Positions 35,010 to 45,650 of a stretch of 64,000 nucleotides of DNA are shown piece by piece. The notes beneath the pieces were generated by a model that saw only the letters and a list, made by a program, of their open reading frames with translations, did no database searches and had not been told where the DNA came from. Where the stretch lies: contig OZ005612.1 of the NCBI GenBank assembly GCA_963930655.1, forward strand, positions 1,617,001 to 1,681,000, in the 5' to 3' direction. The position numbers and the translations under genes were made by a program. Every line of letters starts with the position of its first letter. The first letter of the stretch is position 1. This DNA is from Myrica gale. Lineage: Eukaryota; Streptophyta; Magnoliopsida; Fagales; Myricaceae.

Positions 35010-35720
35010 CTATTTTAACAACGAAAATTCCTACGAGATTTTTTCTCTAGGGTTTCGCAGCTATAGTAGGTGTGTCCTTCCTGAGCAGGTGAAAATATTT
35101 CTTTTTCGGTCAGGCATTGTTTACCTACGAGCAATGAGAACTACGGCGGCAACCAAGGCGACCCCGGCCAGAGCCGTGAAAATCACAGCCGCATCCGTCG
35201 TCGCCACCCGTGCCATTAACCAGAACCACCCGCCGCCGCCGCTTCCAGAGATGGTGGGACCGTTGTGGTGGTGGTTATTGGGGAACATGGATCTGTGGAA
35301 GGAAGGGGACTGGAAAAATTACAGGAAAACCCTTCTTCCTCCAAGAAGTGAAGAAACCTCGAGGTATCCACAAAACTGAAACGAAACTGCTTTCTTTTCT
35401 TCCTAACTGCTTTGGTTCGGCTTTCGCTTTACTTTCTCCTTCTTCTTATAGAAGTCTTTTTCTTTGTCTCTCTCTAGAGTCCACTGGAGGAGGGAGAGAC
35501 CATATTCCCTATCACATGTAAAAGGTATAAGCTTTAGGACCTTTTCAAACGACGTCGTTTCTCTTCTGTTGTTGCTCATATCCACAAGCTTCGTCCCTGG
35601 GAAAAAACAGAATATATTTTAAATTTTTTTTCCCAAATCAAAATATATTATTAATAACAAATAAAATAACCATAGATCTGTACGTCCTATGAACAATGAT
35701 TTAAATTATACCATTTAAAT
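35010..35720. other. TBC promoter side and spacer
   Basis: The minus-strand TBC promoter lies here. A GC-rich frame at 35089-35379 (plus; PPPPLPEMVGPLWWWLLGN) has no family that I recognise and no clear start context, so it is not called as a gene. Confidence 0.4.
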
Positions 35721-36025
35721 TTATGTTTGTTTTCACACTTTTTTCAAGATTTTAATTATTACCGAATATATTTTACACAATCTCTAATAGTAGAATTCAA
35801 ACACAAATACCGATATATTTTACACAATCTCTAATAATTTTTTAATTTTTTATTTAACATAAATTTTCTCTCTATATTTTTTCATATAACTCCAATATTT
35901 TTTTATTAAACAGTTACATCAAATCATTTCTCTCTCCACTTTACAAAAACACCAATAAAATACTATTCAACATAAATATTCACAACTTCTCTAAAATCCT
36001 ATATTTTTACTCAAAACGAACATAA
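35721..36025. mobile_element. AT-rich MITE, copy A
   Basis: Starts TTATGTTTGTTTT and ends AAAACGAACATAA, giving imperfect terminal inverted repeats over about 13 bp. The interior, including AAATTTTCTCTCTATA, CATCAAATCATTTCTCTCTC and CACCAATAAAATACTATTC, is about 90 percent like 36824-37136 by eye. No coding capacity; superfamily not assigned. Confidence 0.65.
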
Positions 36026-36823
36026 CCTGATCAGAATAAGTTAGCTAGGAGCATTCCTGTAAACTACCTCCCGAGTTTAATTTAATTAATAACCAAAATT
36101 GATGGGAATTGTACTCCGAAAACAAGTATTTTATATTTTCACCTTTACCCATAAACTCCTCATAACTTTTGTTGGACCAAGTAAATTAAGGAGAAACTAG
36201 ATTTCTCGTAGCTTATTATTAAGAGTCAATTTAATGTTGACAGGAGAATTCACCTACGGCATAAATAATTACAGTCCATGATCTCCCATTTAAGTCATCA
36301 TTCTTATTTTGGAAGGAATCGAACTTGAAATCTTACTTGTACACACAATATATCTCATATATGCGCTGTGATCATCGGACCATTTGGTGTGGGATGATTA
36401 GAGACAAAAAAAAATAGTGAAATATGGTAGGGGCTGTTATCGCACACCAAACAATGCAATTTGTGCACTCATGACTCAGAAGACTCTTGATTGAGGTGGG
36501 GAAAGCTTGCCAGGCTCTTGGTCAAGTTCCCATCGCATGCTTTTCTTGAACCTGTTTCTTCATTATTATACTAATACGACTACTTCAAGTTACCCTTTTA
36601 ATCCGAATTTAAAAGTTTTTTTTTTTCGTTTTAACACGTGGGTTGGAATAATGTTGATTTAGCTTGACTCCTATGTTCGTGATCTTCTTCTTTTTTTACT
36701 GTTTTGGAAGGTGGAAGTAATCTGTCTTCTCTTTTTTTTTTTTTTTTTTAAAGTACAACTTTAGTTTGGCTAGTTGATAGAAACTTTATTTGGGTAATGT
36801 TCGTTTACAACTTTTTTTTAGGG
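36026..36823. other. AT-rich spacer between MITE copies
   Basis: Long T tracts (36610-36630 and 36730-36751) and no frame of interest. Nothing further can be supported. Confidence 0.4.
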
Positions 36824-37136
36824 ATATGTTCATTTTCATAATTTTTTCAGGATTATAAGTATATTCACAAATTTACCACCGAACATATTTAGAATTCAAA
36901 CACAAACACCAATACATTTTACACAATCTCCAACAATTTTTTAATTTTTTATTCAACATAAATTTTCTCTCTCTATACTTTTTCACATAACTTTAATATT
37001 TTTTTATTAAACAATTACATCAAATCATTTCTCTCTCCACTTTACACAAACACCAATAAAATACTATTCAACATAAAAATTTACAACTTCTTTAAAATCC
37101 TACATTTTTACTCAACACGAACATAACCCTAGGATT
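36824..37136. mobile_element. AT-rich MITE, copy B
   Basis: Same family and orientation as 35721-36025, ending CAACACGAACATAA. The left end reads ATATGTTCATTTTC. The stretch immediately after it (37140-37350) shows a diverged, inverted relation to the repeat at 6551-6728 (CTGCACGCATGTTAATA, ACATCATCTAAA), so several MITEs may be clustered here. Confidence 0.6.
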
Positions 37137-37350
37137 TGCATTTTACTTTTTTTTTTTATAATCCAAACATCACAAAACACAAGTATTTTAATATAATATT
37201 ATAGTACTTTTTTTACAAACATTAATATCTTTTAATAACTTCTGCACGCATGTTAATACAATTTTTACATCATCTAAATATTCACAATTCTATCAAAATT
37301 CTACAATTCTATCAGAATTCTACAATTTTTTTCCAAACGAACATTCCCTT

Positions 37351-38587
37351 GAATAAGAAGGTGATATATAAATTTAACGCTATATAACTATTTAGAAAGT
37401 TTATCTTCATTAAAAAAATGATAAAATTAAGAATCTATTTTTAGTATAAAACTCTCTATCATCTCTAGGTTAAACTCTTACTTTACTAATGATGGAAAGA
37501 TGAATAATCATTTGATGTATAGTTTCAGCATAATCTTCCAAAATAATATAGAAAAAGACATTTACTTTCTAGTTGAGATGGAGATGGCGTGTCCATGAAT
37601 TTTTAGAAAGAGAATGGTTTGTTCCAAAGAAAAGTAATAAAGGAGTTTCAGCATGCTTCATTTTCAGTTAAATGTTCCAGCCAACGAATAACTGCTCGCT
37701 GAAATTTCTTAGGCAAGTACTCTTTTCATTGACTGATAATGTTCTTCAATTCCTTAGGCAAGAAGCCTCTTATTTACAATTACTTTTTTTTTCTTAATAG
37801 AATCTTCTTTGTGGTGTTGTGGGCAATCAACAAGTGTAAGCAACTGATAGGTCAATTTGGAAGCCTTCAGGACTGCACCAAAAGTCCCACAATAAACCCA
37901 AAATGAAGAATTACCGAAAATAGGTCCTCAAAGTCTTCGAAGTTGTTCTAACAAGTTGAGGGCCTTATCTAGGATTTCATTTTGAAGTTGATGGTCTATT
38001 TTTGCTGTTTTGGAAACTATATCCAATTGTTTTAATTACAAACTAGAGCCGGTCGGCATGTGGGAAAAGGAATGGCATGGCAAGCCACAAGCAAACTATT
38101 TGGTCAACAAAGTTAGGCGCTCTGGCGCTTTAGACAAGAAAAAAGAAAAAGGGAAAGGGCGACGGATATGTTCGCATGGTGCAAAGGCACACACAAATGG
38201 CACGAAAACACAAGTCTTTGCCATTTTTGATTAGGTAAGAAGCATCTTCATCTTTTAGGCGATTGTGGTTCATAGATATGTAAGACAAACCATGTGGTCG
38301 GCCAGACACGTACGGCCAGCATCTGGTATCCTTGCAGTCTTGCAGAGATTATAACCAGATAACCCTGCAAAGAAAGACGAGAAAAATTGGGTATTTTGGT
38401 GCAAGTTGCAAGGATTACAAAAAAATACACAAAATAACAAAAATGGTGAGAGGCCTTTGCATATATCCTGCAGGTCCACATTTTCAAACTTTTTCCCTTT
38501 TTCCATCAGCTATAGCTTCATCATTAAAGGGATTCAACGGAAAGAAAAAAAGAGGTCCAAAGCGGTCTCTTTTTTTCCAACAACAGT
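37351..38587. other. Spacer left of the LTR element
   Basis: No gene recognised. The sequence just before 38588 resumes at 40434 on the other side of the LTR element, so 38500-38587 and 40439-40700 were contiguous before the insertion. Confidence 0.4.
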
Positions 38588-38948
38588 TGTTGGGGTCCAC
38601 ACCCATAAGAGATAGACTTAGAATAGAAGTAGACTTATTGTGGAAGTCTACTTGCTCCCTACTTCTAGTTTATCTAGGATTCTCTTAAGATTTTCTCTTT
38701 GTATTTTTCCCTATAAATAAGAGGCTTATGTTATAGAGAAGAGGCACGTGAGCACGTGAGATCGTGTGCATTGGGCAAAGAGAGAGGAAGAGAAAGAGGG
38801 TGGTGTGACTATTGTATTGGGGCGGGCAGAGTAATTTTCTTAGGCTTTCTTAATAAAATTGCTCTGGGGTGGACGTAGGCCGGATTGGGGCCGAACCACG
38901 TAAATCTGGTGTTCCTTTCTTTGAATTTTCGTGACGCTTTTCCCAACA
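38588..38948 (+). repeat. 5' LTR
   Basis: 361 bp. A TATA-like CTATAAATAAG is at 38711 and two CACGTG boxes follow within 38744-38758. The likely transcription start is between or near them. An AATAAA-type signal sits at 38852. Confidence 0.9.
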
Positions 38949-39243
38949 AGTGGTATCGGAGCCTGGTTCGAGGAGCCGGAGTAGTTTTTCGGGAGAAGCG
39001 GAGTAGGTCCGAAAATTCAAAGTGGTCCGATCTGAGATTGGAGAGCACCAGCCTGCAGAGGAGATCGAGACGAAGCCGTTGGTCGAAACCGCGTCGTCAG
39101 AATCGCCGGGACGCGCCTCCACGCGCCGCAGGAAGAAGAAAAGGCGCCGCCACGCGTCACACGCGCCGAACAGAGAAGGGCGAGTGGGCTTCACTCTCTC
39201 CACGCGCCACACGCGCCAGCGACAAGAGCCTGCCACGTGTCCT

Positions 39244-39361
39244 GTGACGTCAGCATCCACGTCATCGCCACGTCAGCAGTGGGTCCCAGGAGATCTGAGT
39301 CGGTAGTGCCACGTCAGCATTGCCACGTCAGCAGAGGGATCAGGGTCGGCGTGCCACGTCA
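39244..39361 (+). promoter_or_regulatory. Cluster of six ACGTCA (TGACGT) bZIP-type sites
   Basis: One palindromic TGACGTCA (39244-39251) and five CCACGTCA copies (starting near 39257, 39268, 39309, 39323 and 39354) lie in the untranslated leader between the PBS and the gag-like frame. TGACG cores are classic targets of plant TGA/bZIP factors. The function is inferred from the motif only; the cluster could also be a simple repeat expansion. Confidence 0.6.
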
Positions 39362-39549
39362 GCTTTGCCATGTCATAAGAGAATATTCCTGAGGAATATT
39401 CCGGTTTTATTTGTTCAGTGTGGTTTTTTGGCCGGTTCAGGGGCTTTTAGGCCGGTTTTCGAGCAGGTCAGACCGGTTCCTAAGGTTTTAGACCATCCCG
39501 GATCCATTGGTGCAGTCAGAATTGTGAAATTCGGCCTCGATCAGTGTGA

Positions 39550-39759
39550 ATGATGGCGGAGAATATGATTATCGGTATGATGATGTTGAATGCTGCAAAC
39601 TACATGAGCTGGAAGCCACGGATGGAGGATATCCTTTATGGGAAGGATATGTATGATCCATTGGAGAACAAGGGAAATAAACCGGAGGAGATTGACGAAG
39701 CAAAGTGGAAGAAGATCAACCGGAAGGTTATAGGCCGGTTGATTGTTGACTTCGTCTAG
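39550..39759 (+). CDS. Truncated copia gag N-terminus in the LTR element
   Basis: 69 residues starting MAENMIIGMMMLNAANYMSW. The pattern of a short lead, then NYMSWKPRMEDILYGKDMYD and an acidic stretch fits the N-terminal part of plant copia Gag (UBN2/DUF4219-like). The frame ends at a TAG, and what follows to the polypurine tract has no continuing pol. Probably a relic that is not needed for movement. Confidence 0.6.
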   Translation: MMAENMIIGMMMLNAANYMSWKPRMEDILYGKDMYDPLENKGNKPEEIDEAKWKKINRKVIGRLIVDFV

Positions 39760-40072
39760 AAAACGAAGGTGCTTGGTACCAGCTGAAGGAGATGCAAGAG
39801 CAGGGGGAGATACTGTTCTTCATGGGTCCAGCAGTACAAGCAGGGGATGCGGGCACCCTATGCGGGGGTGCAGGACACTCGGATGAGAGTGTGGTCGTCT
39901 GGTGACAAGGACGAGGTTGGAGTGCCAGTAGAATAAGGTTGCAAGGGGTGGTGAGCAAGGGGAGCAATAGACACCAAGTTGCAGGAAGTTTCTACTGTTG
40001 AAAACCCGGGTAACACTCAACCGAAAGATGTCAGGAACAAATTCTTCTCTTATGGTTATGGAGGGGGAGATT

Positions 40073-40433
40073 TGTTGGGGTCCACACCCATAAGAGATAG
40101 ACTTAGAATAGAAGTAGACTTATTGTGGAAGTCTACTTGCTCCCTACTTCTAGTTTATCTAGGATTCTCTTAAGATTTTCTCTTTGTATTTTTCCCTATA
40201 AATAAGAGGCTTATGTTATAGAGAAGAGGCACGTGAGCACGTGAGATCGTGTGCATTGGGCAAAGAGAGAGGAAGAGAAAGAGGGTGGTGTGACTATTGT
40301 ATTGGGGCGGGCAGAGTAATTTTCTTAGGCTTTCTTAATAAAATTGTTCTGGGGTGGACGTAGGCCGGATTGGGGCCGAACCACGTAAATCTGGTGTTCC
40401 TTTCTTTGAATTTTCGTGACGCTTTTCCCAACA
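40073..40433 (+). repeat. 3' LTR
   Basis: 361 bp, almost identical to 38588-38948. It is followed at once by the ACAGT target duplication. Confidence 0.9.
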
Positions 40434-41547
40434 ACAGTGACATCTCACGAGTCATGCTCATGTCCCTCGGGAGTGCAGGTAGATTACTGTCTCGGCCCTG
40501 TTTTCCAACTCTGGAAAAGCTTGGCATGCTATCAGCGCTGATTATTAACCATCTTCGATGTTCCCTTCTGCGACTCCAGCCAGCTTGTACGACCTGTTTG
40601 GCAATGATGGACGGACCGATGGTCATGCCAACTGCCAAGCGCCACAAATGAATCAGAATATCATTTCATCAGCCAGAAGTTTTTGTGTCAGATGGAGGCC
40701 TACGCCCAATCCACGAGGCAAGACATCAAACATGAGGAAGCTTTTTTATGTTGGTTCTCTTGAATCTTCATGATCATGCAGTCAAATATAAACTATCAAT
40801 TGTAGGGTGATATCTTTTTTTCTTTTCTTTTCTTTCCCTTTTTATGCTTTTCATAAGAGGACTCGTTCAAGTTATAGAGAATTACCTTCGGTCCAAGTTG
40901 TTGACTTTTGGCCCACACCTAAAATTCTCAGGTTTCCTCTACAAGGCCGCACACGGCATTGAACTTGTTCGCATGTTCGATTATCCCCCCTTGTTTCACA
41001 ATTGGCTTTCATTTGGAGAAACGATGAACTTCTCGTGCTTAGAAAATCGCAATATCGAAGAGACATAGGTTACAGAAACCGTATATTCTCAACCGCGGAT
41101 GAAAGTCAGGACCATTATCCATTAGAAAGAGGAGGAGATAAGTCTTTGTTTATAGCCTATAGGATATTATTTTCTTCTTGGGGCAAGCATTCATTGCTTG
41201 AGAAATAAGGCATACTTTCAGGACTTGACCACTAATTTGGAAACCAAGCCCACCTCCACCTACTGTGCGGGGAAGATAAAAAAGATGCAAAAATCATAGC
41301 TGATCTAGAGTAGATGATGGTTTGAATAGGAGGTGTTCCAACTTCCAATTGTCCATTCAAGAGCACATAGTCAGGCTATGAAATTTGAATTACAACCAAA
41401 GGAAATATCAACACTATGGAAATATTATCGAATCTTAAGGCTATATCTCTCCTTGACAGGAGATTTGAAACATTTTTTAGTGATGCTTCTTTCAAAAGGA
41501 TTTTTTTTCTAAGCATTCTTTCAAAAGGATTTGCCTTGTGCTTCCTC
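40434..41547. other. Spacer between LTR element and CACTA element
   Basis: A mixed-composition region at 40440-40660 has open frames on both strands and may be a fragment of a host gene cut by the LTR insertion, but I recognise no family. Nothing else is supported. Confidence 0.4.
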
Positions 41548-42189
41548 CACTACAAAAAAAGGCCTTTAGCACGGTTAGAAACTGCTGCTAAAGATCAAAA
41601 GATCACTACTAAAGCTTTAGCACGGTTAGCAGTGGATTGCCGCTAAAGCTTTAGCAGTGGATTGCCGCTATAGACTCAAACGCAATTCTACCTTTTTTCA
41701 ACGTTTTGTGAAACGCTGGTACATACCTTTAGCAGCGGTCACAAAAACCTTTAGCGACGTTTTAGACAATTGCAGCTAAAGGTCTGTGCCAACATTTTTT
41801 TTATGTGCCAGCATTTTAAAAACACCACTAATTTTTTCCTATATATATATATATATATTTTTAATCGGTAATACAAATTTATTTTAATAACCATAATTCA
41901 TTGGATGTAAAAACTTAAAAAACAGGGACAATAAAACAAAGTATACTTCATCATTGATTAATAACTTTTTACAACAAACACAAAAATCTCTACAATTAAT
42001 CTAAAAAGTAAAAAAATCCTAATATAAAACAACAAAAAGTAAGGAGCATCTAAAATATTCAAATACAACACAATAAGCATTCTTCGTTGTGCAATTTTCT
42101 CTTGTTCTTACCATACTGTATCTTGAGCTCCAGCCACAGATTATTGTACATGTTCAACTTCTTCCCAATATCTTTCATGATCATAACAT

Positions 42190-43039
42190 TAGGGTTGTGG
42201 TGCAGGTGACAATTTTTTGAAAACCAGCCTATCCGGTGTAGGTGCCGGTTTTGGCCAATCACACTCATATCAATTCACATCAATAAATATGTGATGATAC
42301 TACAAAATAGACAAAACTCAATTGAATAAACAAAACCAAACCAATCCAGAATCTAAACACTTCGCAATATCCAATCCAATTATAATTCATGCCCGATCCA
42401 AATCAACAAGCTAATACCCAATTTGAATCATCAACAAACAAGCTCGAGACTCTCTATCGTGGCCGAGGCTGGATCACTGTTTGGGGTCGTTGAGGATTAA
42501 TAACCCATGCTTCAAAACCTTCTCGGAACGCTGGACCTTGAGCTTCCTGACTAAGGAACTAACTTCCCAAATTTTATTAAATTACAAACCCTAAAAACAA
42601 CAAACAATGGGGAAAACGTGAAGCAAATGCATTGATTTTTAATAGAACAAATTAAAATTAACAAATGCATTGATTTTTAACAACATACCTAGCAGGCGTG
42701 GTGGTCGGCATGATAGGGAGGGGAGGGAGAGAGAGAGAGAGAGGCACGTGGTGGGGGGAGTCGGGAGGGCCGGAGCAGATTTAGTTGTTTAGGGATTTGA
42801 ATGGGGAAAGAAAACTAGGAAGGGGGTGACGCGGGGGGGGGGGGGGTGCTGGAAGAAAACGACGTAGTTTCTCTTAATGAGAAACTACATCATTTTGATT
42901 TTATTAATTAAAAAAAGGTGGGAAACCCGGTTTCCCGGTTCCCCGAGTTTCCCCCAAACTGCTAAACCGGCAGCTACACCGGGGTGCCAATGTCAGGGCC
43001 GGTGCCATCGGAATTTTTCGGTGACACTGAACAACCCTA
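42190..43039 (+). mobile_element. hAT-family element, copy 3, nested in the CACTA element
   Basis: 850 bp, from TAGGGTTGTGG to ACAACCCTA, bordered by a perfect 8 bp target duplication CATAACAT (42182-42189 and 43040-43047). The right end matches copies 1 and 2 (GGTGCCATCGGAATTTTTCGG). The left end is rearranged: GTGCAGGTGACAATTTTTTG..GGTGTAGGTGCCGGTTTTGG corresponds to the inverted left subterminal part of copy 1. The interior (42260-42880) has no transposase. A poly-G run of about 14 lies near 42835-42847. Confidence 0.85.
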
Positions 43040-43505
43040 CATAACATGTTGTTAGCTTTATAGTAGTTGCAGAATAGATAAGTAACTTCATGGGGCAAAA
43101 AAGTTATCTAAAGCTATCATAAACTTCAGTTTTTATGACAAATCAATTTCGGTTTTGAATACACTTATGCCAATACTGTGAACACTAGAATTCCCACCAA
43201 AATGAAGCACAACATGATCAGATACTGCAAGTGACAGGTCAAGGTCCACCCATAAGAGAACGACAAACAATATTATGTAGATGCCCGAAAAATTCCTTTA
43301 AAAAGGATACTATCAACAAGAGGATGAAGTTTCTCTTGAGTGCGCCAAAGAACCCAATTATAGATCTACATTTCGAAGGAAAATGAAAAATATATTTAAT
43401 CTCAGGGAATAATGTTGGATGGAAAGACTAGAAGTAAAAGAAGGAATCAAAGTCCACTTACAAATAAAGAAAATTGATACCTAAAAAAAAATAAATAAAA
43501 CTTAC

Positions 43506-43625
43506 ACCACAAACATCAACAGTATCGAGACCCAAAACAGGGAGAGTGAAGGATCTTCGACAGTCATCATGATGAGTGCTCATCCACATTCCAAAAATCA
43601 TGACAGTTATAGCTAAAAGTTGCAC
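43506..43625 (-). pseudogene. Captured tetraspanin (TET10-like) fragment
   Basis: The minus-strand frame reads VQLLAITVMIFGMWMSTHHD then DCRRSFTLPVLGL, the first membrane helix and start of the small extracellular loop of plant tetraspanins, closest in memory to TETRASPANIN-10. The similarity ends near 43527. No other tetraspanin exons are seen. It lies inside the CACTA element, 3' of the ankyrin fragments on the same strand. Confidence 0.7.
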
Positions 43626-43717
43626 ATAGAGGATAAAAAGCAACAAAACATTAGTATTGTGCTGATAAGATAAAAGAGAAAAATGGAAAGATGAAGCAGA
43701 TATATATGTACACATGC

Positions 43718-44645
43718 AGGTCGTATTTGACGAGATGTTAAGTGCAAGGGTGTTGCTCCCCTCCAATCTCTAATATTCACAAAACGTGCAAATCCCCTGT
43801 AATTCGCACAAAATCAATTTGAATGAAGAAACTAACCAAGAAACAACAACTGTACTAGATTGAGCAGCCGAAATAATTCCTTGAAGGCAATCGGCATGGC
43901 CGTAGTAAGCAGCATAGTGAAATCAGGTTCTTCGGTGAATAGAATCAAACATCAATATCTGAGAATAAGATCACCTATATTAGCTTTCTTATTCAATTCG
44001 ATAAAGATAAGGACAAGGTGTATAATACTAAGATTGAGAATTTTATGAACATTTGCTTCGGCTTCAAGGGGTTTCTTCACGTAGGAGATCTTGTTGTGCA
44101 TTGTAGCCAACATAAGCGGAGTCTGAACCATTTCCATCAATAAATCAAAACCACAGTGAAAGGAGGCGCAAAAGAACATAACTCAACCACAAGACCACAC
44201 ATTTTCAAGCAAAAAGAGACATCACATTCATATCGAAATATACGGGAAAAAAATTTAAGATGAAGCAAATATAACTTTGTACCTACTTTTGGCGATTCAA
44301 CGCGTCTGGATTTACGAATCGATCCAAAAGCATAGATAAGATCTACAACATACTCAAAACACAGAAACATAGTTGATAAAAGAACCCAATAACTGCATAG
44401 AACAAAGATGAATCTCGCCCCAGAAAGCAAAAACCTAGATAGACCCACAAATCAGAACCCCAGAATGCCAAATAAAAAGAGCAGAATAATAGAATGGAAG
44501 AGCACCCGCCTCGATCTGGCCATTGGCAACGACCATGTGAAGCGCAGAGTGTCAATCGTAGAGAGTGGCTTCGTGCAAGAGAGCTGGGTCTCTCTCCAGC
44601 ATAGCCTCTACGGTCTTCAAGTCCCCAAGCGTTTCCTTTACTGAT
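43718..44645 (-). pseudogene. Captured XB3/XBAT31-type ankyrin E3-ligase gene fragments
   Basis: Four pieces run in gene order on the minus strand. The first, about 44645-44490, has VEAMLERDPALLHEATLYD and HSALHMVVANGQIE. The second, about 44128-44037, has QTPLMLATMHNKISYVKK. The third, about 43923-43855, has HYAAYYGHADCLQGIISAAQ. The fourth, about 43797-43720, has GFARFVNIRDWRGATPLHL. These match consecutive ankyrin repeats of plant XB3-family RING E3 ligases. The conserved YDRH arginine is a TGA stop (44554-44552), fitting a CGA to TGA change, and other substitutions have accumulated. The RING domain is absent. Introns between pieces imply capture of genomic DNA, not cDNA. Confidence 0.85.
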
Positions 44646-44749
44646 GGCTTCGAATATGTAGTCCAAAAATAATAGATGCCCATTCGGAGAGTGAGAAAGC
44701 AAACTGAGAGATGAGAAGAATTGGAAAAAAAAGGTTTTGACCTAAAAGA

Positions 44750-45650
44750 TGGCGGTGAGCAAAAGCGGGAATTTGGCGCAAAATGAAATTTTCCCTCTCA
44801 CTTGTTCACTGTTTTTTTATACTTCAATAATCTCATTTCATTGGATATAAAATTTATTTTGTAATTATATCCTAATTACTACTTCGCTTGTAATTTTAAT
44901 ACAATGTATATTCTAGTACTTACTACTTAGTCAAAGTAATTTAGTACCTAAAATAACTTAGTAATAATAGTAATTCATAATTTGTAACAGTATTTAAAAA
45001 TCTTAGTACTTGGTATTAAATACATAACATATTATTTTACACTTTTTTTAAAACTAGTATAATAATCTTAATTCAAATAAGTTATTAGTAATAATATATA
45101 ATACTTATAATTTAAAAATATAATGCTTTCTATATAACATTGCATGATTTGTTATATGTATTTATCATATACATGATATGTGCTAATTAACCTAAATACT
45201 TTATAAGTATGTACATATATATTAATGACAAAATCATAGTCTTTAAGACCATATATTAAGTTATGTACTTTAATTGCATAAACTAATCTCACAATATCTT
45301 TTTGCTTGAAATTAAATAGCATTTTATAATTAAATAGTATTATACAACTAATTATTCAAAATATATATGCTCATTATAAGTATGATAATAGATTTTTTCT
45401 AAACTACTTAGATTTAGTCAATTAATATGCAATTGTCATAACAACCATTGGTATAATTTAAAATATATCATATAATAACTTTAATTTTCATAACACTCCC
45501 TCTAATTCCATATTTTATTAAGTAGGTCCTTGAAAATAAAATTTTTCAAATACATGACAAAATAAAATTATATATTAAAAGAAGTGAAATAATATATAAA
45601 ATAATTACTAACATTAAATAACTTATAATTAATAAATAATTTTTTTTGCA
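44750..45650. other. AT-rich internal DNA of the CACTA element
   Basis: Very AT-rich, with no coding frame or sub-repeat beyond homopolymers. Similar filler is common in plant CACTA elements. Confidence 0.5.

Larger units (their letters stand above)
38588..40433 (+). mobile_element. Non-autonomous copia-like LTR retrotransposon (TRIM-like), 1846 bp
   Basis: Two 361 bp LTRs (38588-38948 and 40073-40433) both start TGTTGGGG and end CCCAACA. They are flanked by the 5 bp target duplication ACAGT (38583-38587 and 40434-40438). A methionine-initiator-type primer-binding site (TGGTATCGGAGCC) lies at 38951, two bases after the 5' LTR. A polypurine tract (GGAGGGGGAGA) precedes the 3' LTR. I could see only one difference between the LTRs (C/T in ATTGYTCTGG), so insertion is recent. 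The interior of 1124 bp holds a short gag-like frame and no protease, integrase or reverse transcriptase, so it must be mobilised in trans. Confidence 0.92.

Noticed and set aside
35089-35379. 96-codon plus-strand frame with a proline and tryptophan run
   Set aside because: No recognisable domain, no conserved start context and a GC-rich repetitive make-up. Possible, but not supportable as a gene.
38809-39306. Several overlapping long frames in the leader of the LTR element
   Set aside because: High GC and few stops produce open frames on both strands. None matches gag or pol, and the only retroelement-like frame starts at 39550.
43458-43766. 102-codon frame as a single small membrane protein
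   Set aside because: It is a chance fusion of an ankyrin-gene fragment and a tetraspanin fragment read through intron-like DNA inside the CACTA element.
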